Below, one piece after another: positions 8,076 to 16,797 of a stretch of 37,419 bases of DNA; the first letter of the stretch is position 1, and the number at the start of each line of letters is the position of its first letter. The DNA comes from Candidatus Gastranaerophilales bacterium (GTDB taxonomy: Bacteria > Cyanobacteriota > Vampirovibrionia > Gastranaerophilales > Gastranaerophilaceae): positions 1 through 37,419 of the forward strand of contig CALUWE010000019.1 in NCBI GenBank assembly GCA_944324425.1, given 5' to 3'. Below the pieces are notes generated by a model, which had not been told where the DNA came from, searched no databases, and was given only the letters and a program-made list of their open reading frames with translations. Made by a program: the position numbers and the translations under genes.

Positions 8076-8809
8076 TAAAAACCGAAAATATTATTTCAAA
8101 AATTGAAAAATACGCTTCTCTTGATTTAGCCGAACCTTGGGACAATTCCGGCTGGCAGATAGATTTATGCCACGATTATACAAATAAAGTTATGGTTGCA
8201 CTCTCTTTAACAAAAGACAGCTTAGAGCAAGCAATTACAAACGATTGCGATTTAATTGTAACTCACCACCCTTTAATTTTTGATAAATTAAACGCAATTA
8301 ATGATGCCGTTATTATTGAAGCAATTAAACATAATATTTCAGTATATAGCGCCCATACAAACCTTGATAAAACCTACGGCTCAACAACAGATGCTCTTGC
8401 AGGTGTTTTGGGGCTTAAAAATTTAATTACTGTTGATGATTACATTAAAATTTCACACCTTAAAGATGAAATTGCACTGGATGAATTTTTGGAAAATGCC
8501 AAAGTGGCGCTTGGGGTTGAAAGAATTAAATTAATTAACCCCTCAGGTGTTGAAACGGTTAAAAACATTGCAATTTCAGCAGGTGCGGGTGGTTCGTTTA
8601 TTAAAAAATTAAGAGAATATGATATAGACCTTTATTTAACAGGCGATATTAAATTCCATGCGGCGCTCGAGGTTAGAAACTTTGCAGCAGCTGACATTGG
8701 GCATTTTGATTCTGAAATTCCAGTTTTACCGATTTTACAAGGACTTATTGCAAAAACAGGCGTTGAAGTTATAATTGCAAATGAACATGTGCCTTGGACA
8801 TACATTTAG
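8072..8809 (+). CDS. Nif3-like dinuclear metal centre protein (YbgI/YqfO family)
   Basis: 245 residues, close to the short E. coli YbgI form without the inserted domain. Metal-ligand motifs of the family are visible: LIVTHHPLIFDKL, SAHTNLD, and the C-terminal IGHFDSE. The N-terminal LAEPWDNSGWQI also fits. The proteins form toroidal hexamers with two metals per active site; database names such as GTP cyclohydrolase I type 2 homolog are not a proven activity. Translation is coupled to coaBC by an ATGA overlap. In other bacteria the gene often neighbours the trmK-type methyltransferase, which is not present here. Confidence 0.9.
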   Translation: MIKTENIISKIEKYASLDLAEPWDNSGWQIDLCHDYTNKVMVALSLTKDSLEQAITNDCDLIVTHHPLIFDKLNAINDAVIIEAIKHNISVYSAHTNLDKTYGSTTDALAGVLGLKNLITVDDYIKISHLKDEIALDEFLENAKVALGVERIKLINPSGVETVKNIAISAGAGGSFIKKLREYDIDLYLTGDIKFHAALEVRNFAAADIGHFDSEIPVLPILQGLIAKTGVEVIIANEHVPWTYI

Positions 8810-8819
8810 GAGATAAATT

Positions 8820-9923
8820 TTGACAATCAGGTTTTTAACATCGGGTGAATCCCACGGGAGATGCTTAAATGCAATAATAGAAGGCATTGGCTATGGGTAC
8901 GAGCTCGATTTTGATTTTATAAATAACGAATTAAAAAACCGCCAGCAAGGTAAAGGCCGCGGCGGCAGGATGAAAATTGAAACCGATAAAATTGAAATAA
9001 AATCGGGGGTCAGGTTTAATAAAACAACGGGTTCGCCTATTTGTATAGAAATAAACAACCGTGATTTTGCAAACTGGCAAATTCCGATGTCAATTTCAAA
9101 ATTCAATTTTGACAATTTGAATGAAGATGAAAAAAATGAAGTTCTTCAAAAAATTGAAGAAAAGAAAATCACTCGTGTTCGCCCGGGGCATGCGGATTTA
9201 GCAGGTGCTATTAAATTTGGAGCGGATGATATAAGGGATATTTTAGAAAGGTCATCTGCAAGAGAAACCGCAACAAGAGTGGCGGTTGGTGCAATTTGCC
9301 AAAATATCCTTCAAAAATTCGGAATTTTTGGAAATTGCGAAGTTGTTTCTATTTGCAACGAAGTTGATGAAAATAAAATTGATGAAAAAATTGATGAAGC
9401 AAAAAAGCTTGGTGTTAGCCTTGGGGGAATTGTTCGAGTAAAATTTAAAGGTGTTCCCGTCGGGCTTGGCAGCTTTGTTCATTGGGATAAAAGAATAGAC
9501 GGGCTTTTTGCACAAGCTTTGATGAGCATTCCTGCAATAAAATCGGTTGAAATCGGTATGGGAAAAGAAGTTGCCAATTTTACGGGCGATAAAATCCACG
9601 ATGAAATTTTTTATGAAGATGGCAAAATTACCCGCCACACAAATAATGCAGGCGGAATTGAAGGCGGCATGACAAACGGCGAAGAAATTGTCTTAACCTG
9701 CGCCATGAAACCGATTCCAACAATGAATAAGGCATTATCTTCCATTGATATTAAAGACAAATCTAAAGTTGAAGCACACTTTGAAAGAGCAGATACCTGT
9801 GCCGTTGAAGCGTGTGCAACGGTTGCACTTAATATGGCGTCAATTGTTTTATTAAACGCTTTTTTTGATAAATTCGGCGGTGATAGCTACATTGAAACCA
9901 AGAGAAATTATGAAGCAAGATAG
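8820..9923 (+). CDS. aroC: Chorismate synthase
   Basis: 367 residues from a TTG start at 8820, with AGGAGA at 8808-8813 placed six bases upstream; no ATG fits the family N-terminus (TIRFLTSGESHGRCLNAI). Signature regions GKGRGGRMKIE, RPGHADLAGAIKFG and ILERSSARETATRVAVGA match the FMN-binding fold of AroC. It converts EPSP to chorismate, the last shikimate step. The gene is the first of an aroC-aroK-aroB group with overlapping ends. Confidence 0.95.
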   Translation: MTIRFLTSGESHGRCLNAIIEGIGYGYELDFDFINNELKNRQQGKGRGGRMKIETDKIEIKSGVRFNKTTGSPICIEINNRDFANWQIPMSISKFNFDNLNEDEKNEVLQKIEEKKITRVRPGHADLAGAIKFGADDIRDILERSSARETATRVAVGAICQNILQKFGIFGNCEVVSICNEVDENKIDEKIDEAKKLGVSLGGIVRVKFKGVPVGLGSFVHWDKRIDGLFAQALMSIPAIKSVEIGMGKEVANFTGDKIHDEIFYEDGKITRHTNNAGGIEGGMTNGEEIVLTCAMKPIPTMNKALSSIDIKDKSKVEAHFERADTCAVEACATVALNMASIVLLNAFFDKFGGDSYIETKRNYEAR

Positions 9924-10434
9924 AAAATCTGTTATATTAACAGGAATGCCGGGTTCCGGCAAAACGACCGTTGGGCTTAGTTTGTCTAAAAAACTCGGCT
10001 TAACTTTTTACGACCTTGATTTTTTAATTGAAGAAAACGAAAAAAGAAAAATAACGGAAATTTTTAAAACTGAAGGTGAAGAATATTTCAGAAAAAAAGA
10101 AACCGAAACAATCAAAAATATTCCTTACAGAGCTCCTTATATTTTATCTTTGGGGGGCGGCACAATAACAAGAGCGGAAAATGTTTTTCTTTTAAAAAAA
10201 ATAGGTGCCATTTTTTACTTAAATGCAAGCCCTGAAATTATTTTTGACAGAATAAAAGATGATAAAACAAGGCCCTTATTATTAAAAGATGACCCTAAAA
10301 AAGCACTATTTGAACTTTATGAAAAAAGGCATCTTCAATATGAAATTTCGGCAGATTTTATTGTTGATGCAAACAAAACAACTGAAGAAACAGTTTTTAG
10401 TATAATGGAAGAATATGAAAAAATTAACGGTTAA
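9910..10434 (+). CDS. aroK: Shikimate kinase
   Basis: 174 residues from ATG 9910, the start that places the P-loop GMPGSGKTT at residues 12-20; an in-frame ATG at 9865 lies deep in aroC and would add a foreign leader. The shikimate-binding DLDFLIEE, the GGG motif in LSLGGGTI and the lid RPLL are all present. It makes shikimate-3-phosphate with ATP. It overlaps aroC by 14 bases and aroB by 20, so the three pathway genes are tightly coupled. Confidence 0.93.
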   Translation: MKQDRKSVILTGMPGSGKTTVGLSLSKKLGLTFYDLDFLIEENEKRKITEIFKTEGEEYFRKKETETIKNIPYRAPYILSLGGGTITRAENVFLLKKIGAIFYLNASPEIIFDRIKDDKTRPLLLKDDPKKALFELYEKRHLQYEISADFIVDANKTTEETVFSIMEEYEKING

Positions 10435-11464
10435 TGCAAAAACAAAAACATATGATATTACAATCAAAGAAGGCTTAATTGCTGAAATTTCGGACTATAT
10501 TCAGCATGACAAGAAAAAATTTCTTATAACAAATGATACTTTAGAAAAATTGTATCCTGATTTAGTGAATAATTTTGAAAATAAAATTGTTATCAAAGAC
10601 GGTGAAGAATATAAGAATTTTGAAACTTTTGAATTTATCATAAACGAACTTTTAAAAAGAAAAATTGAAAGAAAAGATTTAATCATAGCCCTTGGCGGCG
10701 GCGTTGTGGGAGATTTGGCCGGGTTTGCGGCAGCAAGTGTTTTAAGGGGTGTTAACTTTGTTCAAATTCCAACCACTTTATTAGCTCAGGTAGATTCATC
10801 CGTCGGAGGCAAAACGGGCTTTAACACAAAATACGGCAAAAATTTAATCGGCGCTTTTTATCAGCCTGAATCCGTTTTGATAGATACAAATTTCCTAAAA
10901 ACCCTGCCAAGCAGAGAAATTAAAACAGGCTTAGGGGAAGTTATTAAATATTCATTCATTGAAAAAAAATGCAGCGAAGACAGAAGTATATATCTTTCGG
11001 ATTATTTGGATAAAGCGGACCCGAACAGTTTGAATTTTAAGGAAATTATATTTAGGTCAGCTGCGCTTAAAGCTTCCGTTGTTTCAAAAGATGAAAAAGA
11101 AGCAGGCTTAAGGGCAGTTTTAAACTTCGGGCATACTTTTGCTCATTCAATTGAAACAATTACAAACTACAAAAAATATACCCACGGCGAAGCCGTTGCA
11201 ATGGGCATGAAGCTTGCATTTGAACTATCATATAACCTTAATTTTATAGATAAAGAATACTTTGACTATGCGTTTAATTTAATAGATAAATTCGAGCTTG
11301 CACCCATTTATAAAATCGAATGCGATAAAGATGAATATATTAATATAATGAAATCGGACAAAAAGGTTGCAAATTCAAAGATAAGGATTGTTTTGCCAAT
11401 TGCAAGGGGCGAAGTTAAAATTTTTGATGATATAGATGAAAACAAAATTAAAAAAGTTCTTTAA
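10415..11464 (+). CDS. aroB: 3-dehydroquinate synthase
   Basis: 349 residues. NAD-binding GGGVVGDLAGFAAA, the substrate loop TTLLAQVDSSVGGKTG, KNLIGAFYQP, and the zinc ligands in NFGHTFAHSIE and HGEAVAMGM are all visible. It converts DAHP to 3-dehydroquinate, the second step of the shikimate pathway. The ATG lies 20 bases inside aroK, with GGAAG upstream. It is the last gene of the run, and an AT-rich inverted repeat follows at 11472-11489. Confidence 0.95.
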   Translation: MKKLTVNAKTKTYDITIKEGLIAEISDYIQHDKKKFLITNDTLEKLYPDLVNNFENKIVIKDGEEYKNFETFEFIINELLKRKIERKDLIIALGGGVVGDLAGFAAASVLRGVNFVQIPTTLLAQVDSSVGGKTGFNTKYGKNLIGAFYQPESVLIDTNFLKTLPSREIKTGLGEVIKYSFIEKKCSEDRSIYLSDYLDKADPNSLNFKEIIFRSAALKASVVSKDEKEAGLRAVLNFGHTFAHSIETITNYKKYTHGEAVAMGMKLAFELSYNLNFIDKEYFDYAFNLIDKFELAPIYKIECDKDEYINIMKSDKKVANSKIRIVLPIARGEVKIFDDIDENKIKKVL

Positions 11465-11471
11465 TTTTTTC

Positions 11472-11511
11472 TTATCAAAATATTGATAATTTTGTTTGTT
11501 TGTAATATAAA
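11472..11511 (+). promoter_or_regulatory. gap promoter with overlapping inverted repeat
   Basis: -35 TTGATA (11483-11488), 17-base spacer, -10 TATAAA (11506-11511). A perfect 7-bp inverted repeat, TTATCAA-AATA-TTGATAA (11472-11489), has its right arm on the -35. It could be an operator, or a weak terminator for aroB because a T-rich stretch follows. An AAGGAG ribosome-binding site precedes the gap ATG. Confidence 0.6.
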
Positions 11512-11546
11512 CAACTTGTAGTATTACTTTAAAAGGAGCCAATATT

Positions 11547-12551
11547 ATGGTAAATGTAGCAATTAACGGCTTTGGTAGAATCGGCAGAAATACTCTTCGT
11601 GCTGCTATCAAAGAAGGTATTTATGACAAAATTAATTACGTTGCAATCAACGACCCCGGTTTAACACCTGCAAATGCTGCTCATGTTTTCAAATATGACT
11701 CAGTTATGGGTAAATTCGACGGTACTGTTGAAGTTGCAGAAGACGGCCTTATCATCAACGGCAAAAAAATTAAATTCTATTCAGAAAAAGACCCAGCTCA
11801 ACTTCCTTGGAAAGAATTAAACGTTGAAGTTGTTGTTGAATCAACAGGTTTCTTTACAGATGCAACAAAAGCAAAAGCTCACTTAGACGCAGGCGCTAAA
11901 AAAGTTATCATCTCAGCTCCTGCTAAAAACGAAGACAAAACAATCGTTTTAGGTGTTAACGAAAATGAATATGATCCTAAGCTTCATAACATCATTTCAA
12001 TGGCATCTTGCACAACAAACTGCTTAGCACCTGTTGCTAAAGTTTTAGACAAAGAATTCGGTATCGTTAAAGGTTTAATGACAACTGTTCACTCATACAC
12101 AGGCGACCAAAGAATCTTAGACGCAGGCCACAAAGACCCAAGAAGAGCTAGAGCAGGCGCTTTGAACATCGTTCCTACAACAACGGGCGCTGCAAAAGCT
12201 GTTGCTTTAGTATTACCTCAATTGAAAGGTAAATTAAACGGCTTTGCTATGAGAGTTCCTACACCTGATGTTTCAGTTGTTGATATCGTTGTAGAAACAG
12301 TTAAACCTGTTACAGCTGAAGCTGTTAATGCTGCTCTTAAAGCTGCAGCTGACGGCAAAATCCTTTGCTACTCAGAAGAACCGTTGGTTTCTTCAGACTA
12401 CATCGGTTCAAGCCAATCTTCAACAGTTGACGCTGCTCTTACAATGACAATGGGCGACAACATGGTTAAAGTTATTTCTTGGTATGATAACGAATGCGGT
12501 TATTCAACAAGATTGGCTGAAACAACATTAATGGTTGCTTCAAAATTATAA
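11547..12551 (+). CDS. gap: Glyceraldehyde-3-phosphate dehydrogenase, type I
   Basis: 334 residues. The N-terminal Rossmann motif is AINGFGRIGRN and the catalytic Cys155 is in SMASCTTNCLAPV, with the base His in TTVHSYTGDQ. It oxidises glyceraldehyde-3-phosphate to 1,3-bisphosphoglycerate in glycolysis. NDPGL after the second strand keeps the Asp usually linked to NAD preference, but cofactor use is not certain. Codon choice differs from its neighbours, with many C-ending codons (ATC, AAC, GAC, TTC) in an otherwise A/T-ending genome; this fits translational selection in a very highly expressed gene better than transfer. It is flanked by its own promoter and a strong terminator. Confidence 0.97.
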   Translation: MVNVAINGFGRIGRNTLRAAIKEGIYDKINYVAINDPGLTPANAAHVFKYDSVMGKFDGTVEVAEDGLIINGKKIKFYSEKDPAQLPWKELNVEVVVESTGFFTDATKAKAHLDAGAKKVIISAPAKNEDKTIVLGVNENEYDPKLHNIISMASCTTNCLAPVAKVLDKEFGIVKGLMTTVHSYTGDQRILDAGHKDPRRARAGALNIVPTTTGAAKAVALVLPQLKGKLNGFAMRVPTPDVSVVDIVVETVKPVTAEAVNAALKAAADGKILCYSEEPLVSSDYIGSSQSSTVDAALTMTMGDNMVKVISWYDNECGYSTRLAETTLMVASKL

Positions 12552-12573
12552 TTTTGTAATAAGAACCAAATTT

Positions 12574-12605
12574 AAAAACCCTGCAAAGTAAATTGCAGGG
12601 TTTTT
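12574..12605 (+). terminator. Rho-independent terminator of gap
   Basis: Stem CCCTGCAA (12579-12586) pairs with TTGCAGGG (12593-12600) around a six-base loop and is followed by five T; flanking A5/T5 extend the pairing. Confidence 0.92.
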
Positions 12606-12682
12606 GCTTTAGTGATAATGATATTCATATTATTGCTTTTTGGGGTTGAATATATTCCGCAATGCGAAAAAATCAAACCGGT

Positions 12683-12713
12683 AAAAAATAAAAAGCCCTT
12701 TTAAAGGGCTTTT
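12683..12713 (-). terminator. Rho-independent terminator of tRNA-Leu
   Basis: On the minus strand AAAAGCCCTTT pairs with AAAGGGCTTTT and is followed by a T-rich tract (TATTTTTT). It begins about five bases after the tRNA 3' end. Confidence 0.85.
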
Positions 12714-12717
12714 AAAT

Positions 12718-12800
12718 TGGGCAGGATGGGATTTGAACCCACATGCATTTTATTGCGCCGGCTCCTGAAACCGGTGCGTCTACCATTTCGCCACCTGCCC
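12718..12800 (-). tRNA. tRNA-Leu, anticodon CAG
   Basis: 83 nt on the minus strand. The acceptor stem GGGCAGG/CCTGCCC is closed by discriminator A. The D-arm is in GGCGAAATGGTAGACGC, and the anticodon arm CCGGT-TTCAGGA-GCCGG gives CAG (reads CUG). A long variable arm is typical of type II tRNA-Leu, and the T-arm contains GGGTTCAAATCCC. No CCA is encoded. Confidence 0.95.
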
Positions 12801-12816
12801 AAAAAGCCTTCTTTAT

Positions 12817-12843
12817 ATTATAATAAAAATTTAACCATATCAA
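12817..12843 (-). promoter_or_regulatory. Putative tRNA-Leu promoter
   Basis: Minus strand: TTGATA (12843-12838), a 15-base spacer, and a perfect TATAAT (12822-12817) whose end lies 16 bases before the tRNA 5' end. The spacer is short, so the -35 assignment is tentative. Confidence 0.55.
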
Positions 12844-12914
12844 CCTTGAAGCCCGCATTTATAAACTTGTTTGTTTTTTATTTATGTATTTTTTTCAAAA
12901 TTGCATAATTTTTA

Positions 12915-12945
12915 TTGATTTTAAAACTATTATGGTGTAATAGTT
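12915..12945 (+). promoter_or_regulatory. Promoter and candidate operator of the XRE-family regulator gene
   Basis: A perfect 8-bp inverted repeat, AACTATTA-TGGTG-TAATAGTT, spans 12925-12945. A -35-like TTGATT (12915-12920) and a -10-like TAATAG (12938-12943) at 17-base spacing bracket it, so the repeat would cover the spacer and the -10. The regulator ATG follows at 12977. This is the classic layout of an autorepressed XRE gene; binding is inferred. Confidence 0.6.
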
Positions 12946-12976
12946 AATAAAAAGAGGTAAAAATTTTAGGTTAATT

Positions 12977-13639
12977 ATGCACAAAAGATTGAAAGAATTA
13001 AGAAAAGCGCTGAATATTCAGCAGGGCGAGTTTGCAAAAAACATCGGTATTTTACAACAACAGTTAAGCAAGTATGAAAGAGGTGAAAACAAACCGTCCG
13101 CAGATTTCTTTATAAAGTTAATTGAAAAAACAAATGTAAATTTAAATTGGCTTTTAACCGGCAAAGGGAATATTTTTGCTTCTGATTCTGATGAAAAGAA
13201 TGCTCCCGATGCGGTTGAAATTATTTATTATGAAAACCCCACACTTATTGAAACCATTAAAAATCCTGTAATTACAAGCATTTGGCTGGATAGGGAATTA
13301 ATTCATGATGTTTGGCACAAGCACGAAAAAAATTTAAGAACCCTGCAAATGCCGGGGGATACAATGGATGGCGGCGAGACTCCAATTAAGAATAAAGACA
13401 TGTTGATTGTTGATATATCCGATACCAATATTCAAGCAAGCGGAATCTTTGTTTATACTACAAAAAACGGCAGTTTAATTTTTGTGAACGGCATAAAACA
13501 GTCTCCGGACGGTACGTATAGATTTTATTTCAGAAATACGGGCTATAAGGAAATTCACTATACATTGGAAGATTTAGAAAAACTTGGCTTTAAAGTGATA
13601 GGCAGAGTGGTAAAGAATATCACAAGCAGTTTTTGCTGA
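12977..13639 (+). CDS. XRE-family regulator with LexA/S24-like C-terminal domain, probably not self-cleaving
   Basis: 220 residues. Residues 1-65 are a Cro/CI helix-turn-helix (RLKELRKALNIQQGEFAKNI, QQQLSKYERGENKP, LNWLLTGKG). Residues about 120-215 resemble the S24/LexA peptidase fold (PGDTMDGGETPIKNKDMLIVD, then IFVNGIKQSPDGTYRFYF). By alignment with the family pattern GDSM...DGD...VKR, the catalytic Ser is Thr129 and the catalytic Lys is Asn171, so RecA-stimulated self-cleavage appears lost. It probably binds the inverted repeat in its own promoter. AGG six bases before ATG is the ribosome-binding site. It lies between tRNA-Leu and three unknown small genes, and could be a resident regulator or a phage-repressor remnant. 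Confidence 0.85.
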   Translation: MHKRLKELRKALNIQQGEFAKNIGILQQQLSKYERGENKPSADFFIKLIEKTNVNLNWLLTGKGNIFASDSDEKNAPDAVEIIYYENPTLIETIKNPVITSIWLDRELIHDVWHKHEKNLRTLQMPGDTMDGGETPIKNKDMLIVDISDTNIQASGIFVYTTKNGSLIFVNGIKQSPDGTYRFYFRNTGYKEIHYTLEDLEKLGFKVIGRVVKNITSSFC

Positions 13640-13644
13640 AGAAA

Positions 13645-13687
13645 AAGGCAGAATAACTATTCTGCCTTGAAAAAAACTGTTTTTTCT
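13645..13687. terminator. Terminator hairpin between converging genes
   Basis: An 11-bp inverted repeat AAGGCAGAATA/TATTCTGCCTT (13645-13668) has an almost loopless centre, so a four-base loop is likelier in RNA. On the minus strand it ends in a T-run, terminating the 112-residue gene. On the plus strand a second A/T hairpin (GAAAAAA-CTG-TTTTTTC) follows to 13687. Confidence 0.75.
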
Positions 13688-13726
13688 TGTGCTTAAATTA
13701 TGCACTTTTTCATACTACGCTGTCAT

Positions 13727-14065
13727 TTAGCGAGACAAGTCTTCTTCGTATACTGCGACAAAGAAGTTATAGTCCCCTAATGCCTCTTTATACAACTTGT
13801 GCATTGAACCTTCTTTTGGCGTTCCAATGCTGTTTTTGTACTGAAGATATGCAAAATTAAGCATGGTTTTTTGGTATTCATACGCTCTTCTTGCTTCTTC
13901 AGGTTTTAATTTAATGGGGATAATACGGGAGTTTTCTTTGTTTTGTTCTCCTGCTTCGGTTGAAATTATTTCAAGCGATTCGATTGAGAAATCATTTTCT
14001 CTTTTTGCAAAATCGGTTTCTGGGGCAATCCGGTTCGGCTCGTTTTTCAAAATTTCGGTTTTCAT
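13727..14065 (-). CDS. Hypothetical protein, 112 residues
   Basis: Not recognised. The N-terminal half is polar and probably disordered (MKTEILKNEPNRIAPETDFA, SIESLEIISTEAG). The C-terminal half looks helical, with KLKPEEARRAYEYQKTMLN and several Tyr and Phe (YNFFVAVYEEDLSR). No signal peptide, membrane segment or metal motif is seen. It faces the XRE regulator gene, with a shared terminator hairpin between them, and is transcribed divergently from the two small plus-strand genes. Clean reading frame, a ribosome-binding AAAGGC-like stretch upstream and consistent codon use support a real gene. Confidence 0.6.
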   Translation of the reverse strand: MKTEILKNEPNRIAPETDFAKRENDFSIESLEIISTEAGEQNKENSRIIPIKLKPEEARRAYEYQKTMLNFAYLQYKNSIGTPKEGSMHKLYKEALGDYNFFVAVYEEDLSR

Positions 14066-14260
14066 AAATAAAAACAGCCTTTCATAAACTAACCATTCTG
14101 ATTCATTTAACTATCTTTACGACATGAAGCAAAAAAACTTTATTTCTAAACCTTCAGATTTTACATTTTTTTACATCAAATATAAAAAGGCAATTTTTTT
14201 TGAAAAAATTTTTTTATAAATGTAAGTCATAAATATTACGGGAAGCACAGTTTACAAATT
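14066..14260. promoter_or_regulatory. AT-rich divergent intergenic region with repeated TTTACAT motifs
   Basis: 195 bases separating two divergent hypothetical genes. The motif TTTACAT occurs twice in close tandem within 14157-14178, and its complement ATGTAA lies near 14219. No clear -35/-10 pair or second copy of the regulator's 8-bp inverted repeat was seen; a lone AACTAT half-site is near 14109. Confidence 0.3.
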
Positions 14261-14488
14261 ATGTCAGTGTATGAAAATGTAAATTTCATAGACAAACTGC
14301 CTGAGGAAAATTTTTCTGAAAATGATTTTTCAAGGCTGATGGAATTGAAATCAATGATTGATTTCAGACTGAGGTCGCTTGAGACAAAAATTAAAATGGC
14401 CAATTTTACGGACAAAATCATTCAGGAAGAAAAATCCTGCAAGCATTTAAAAGGGGCGGTTTATTTCAGTCCTATGAATTCATATTAA
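14261..14488 (+). CDS. Hypothetical protein, 75 residues
   Basis: Not recognised. It is a short acidic/basic mixed protein with a predicted central amphipathic helix (RLMELKSMIDFRLRSLETK) that may form a coiled coil. It ends in a polar tail containing one Cys and one His (EKSCKHLKG). The ribosome-binding site is poor (GGGAAG is rather far upstream), so the start is uncertain. It is followed 11 bases later by another small gene, suggesting a two-gene unit. Confidence 0.5.
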   Translation: MSVYENVNFIDKLPEENFSENDFSRLMELKSMIDFRLRSLETKIKMANFTDKIIQEEKSCKHLKGAVYFSPMNSY

Positions 14489-14499
14489 AAGGTGTATAT

Positions 14500-14865
14500 A
14501 TGGGATTATTAGAACTACTGTTTAAAGACGCCGTTACTAAAAAGCAAGGCGCAATAAAACCAATTCAATTGCAAACAAAAAGAAACATGCAGATGTCAAA
14601 TCCCTCGGATGCCGAGCTGAAGAAGAAGGAAGAAGAGCTTTTAAACAGAATCAGAACGGGAATTGAACTGTCAAGAAAATGCAGACAAGAATATAAATTT
14701 TCTGCTTCAAGGATGGTTAAATTAACCAAAGAAGGCCTTTTAAAACTGGAAGAACAAATATATACAACACAGAATGACACCTGTCAGATAAAAAGTCTTG
14801 AGAAAGAGCCAGATGATGATTTTTACAGGCATTATTCTCTGGGGCAATTTGTAGTTTCGCTTTAA
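14500..14865 (+). CDS. Hypothetical protein, 121 residues
   Basis: Not recognised. Begins MGLLELLFKDAVTKKQGA. The middle is a charged helix (DAELKKKEEELLNRIRTGIE, LSRKCRQEYKFS), then LTKEGLLKLEEQIYT, and a polar tail ending YSLGQFVVSL. A good AAAAGGTG ribosome-binding site overlaps the end of the previous gene, supporting both the start and co-expression. No catalytic motif is visible. It lies just upstream of the atp promoter. Confidence 0.6.
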   Translation: MGLLELLFKDAVTKKQGAIKPIQLQTKRNMQMSNPSDAELKKKEEELLNRIRTGIELSRKCRQEYKFSASRMVKLTKEGLLKLEEQIYTTQNDTCQIKSLEKEPDDDFYRHYSLGQFVVSL

Positions 14866-14872
14866 TTTTTTA

Positions 14873-14924
14873 TTAACAGCATATCTTTTTTGTGTTAATA
14901 TCATTCATATAAATGTGATATTAA
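14873..14924 (+). promoter_or_regulatory. atp operon promoter with inverted-repeat candidate operator
   Basis: -35 TTAACA (14873-14878), 17-base spacer, -10 TAATAT (14896-14901). A perfect 9-bp inverted repeat, TTAATATCA-n12-TGATATTAA (14895-14924), covers the -10 and the expected start point. This could be a repressor operator or form a 5' leader structure. Confidence 0.5.
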
Positions 14925-16367
<1,443 letters not shown>

Positions 16368-16383
16368 GCAAAAGGTTTAAAAT

Positions 16384-16794
16384 ATGACCGACAAAAACAT
16401 TAAATTAAAAATAGTTACCCAAAATAAAATTGTATATGAGGGCACGGCAAGCGCTTTTTACACGGATACAATGGATGGAAGAATAGGTATTTTGCCAAAC
16501 CATATTCCGATTACAAGCGTGCTTGAAATAGGTGTTACTAAAGTTATTGAAGAACAAGGGCCTGTTTATATAACAACTATGGGCGGTATTATGCATTTTA
16601 GAGATAATGAAGCTGTTATATTGACAGATATTGCCGAATTGGGGCAAGATATAGATGAAGTCAGAGCAAAAGAAGCTTATGAAAGAGCAAAAGCCAAGCT
16701 GGAATCTCATCAGGATAAAATGTCGGTATTAAAAGCACAAATAGCTCTTAAAAAGGCAATAGCAAGAATTTCTGCAACAAATAAGTATTTTTAA
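16384..16794 (+). CDS. atpC: ATP synthase F1 subunit epsilon
   Basis: 136 residues, normal length. The N-terminal beta-sandwich (LKIVTQNKIVYEGTASAFYT, GRIGILPNHIPITSVLEIG) and the C-terminal two-helix regulatory part (DEVRAKEAYERAKAKLES) are clear. It is the central-stalk subunit of F1 that couples rotation and inhibits ATP hydrolysis. The GILPNH motif is diagnostic. The next gene begins three bases after its stop. Confidence 0.95.
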   Translation: MTDKNIKLKIVTQNKIVYEGTASAFYTDTMDGRIGILPNHIPITSVLEIGVTKVIEEQGPVYITTMGGIMHFRDNEAVILTDIAELGQDIDEVRAKEAYERAKAKLESHQDKMSVLKAQIALKKAIARISATNKYF

Positions 16795-16797
16795 AGT

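Noticed and set aside
9252-9638. 128-residue minus-strand frame inside aroC
   Set aside because: Shadow of aroC with low-complexity Asn/Phe composition and no ribosome-binding site.
12717-12908. 63-residue plus-strand reading frame
   Set aside because: It runs through the tRNA-Leu gene on the opposite strand and has no ribosome-binding site.
12718-14865. Integrated island using tRNA-Leu as attachment site
   Set aside because: The accessory genes lie on the 5' side of the tRNA, no repeat of the tRNA 3' end was found, and no integrase is nearby; the Xer gene is 18 kb away in a housekeeping setting.
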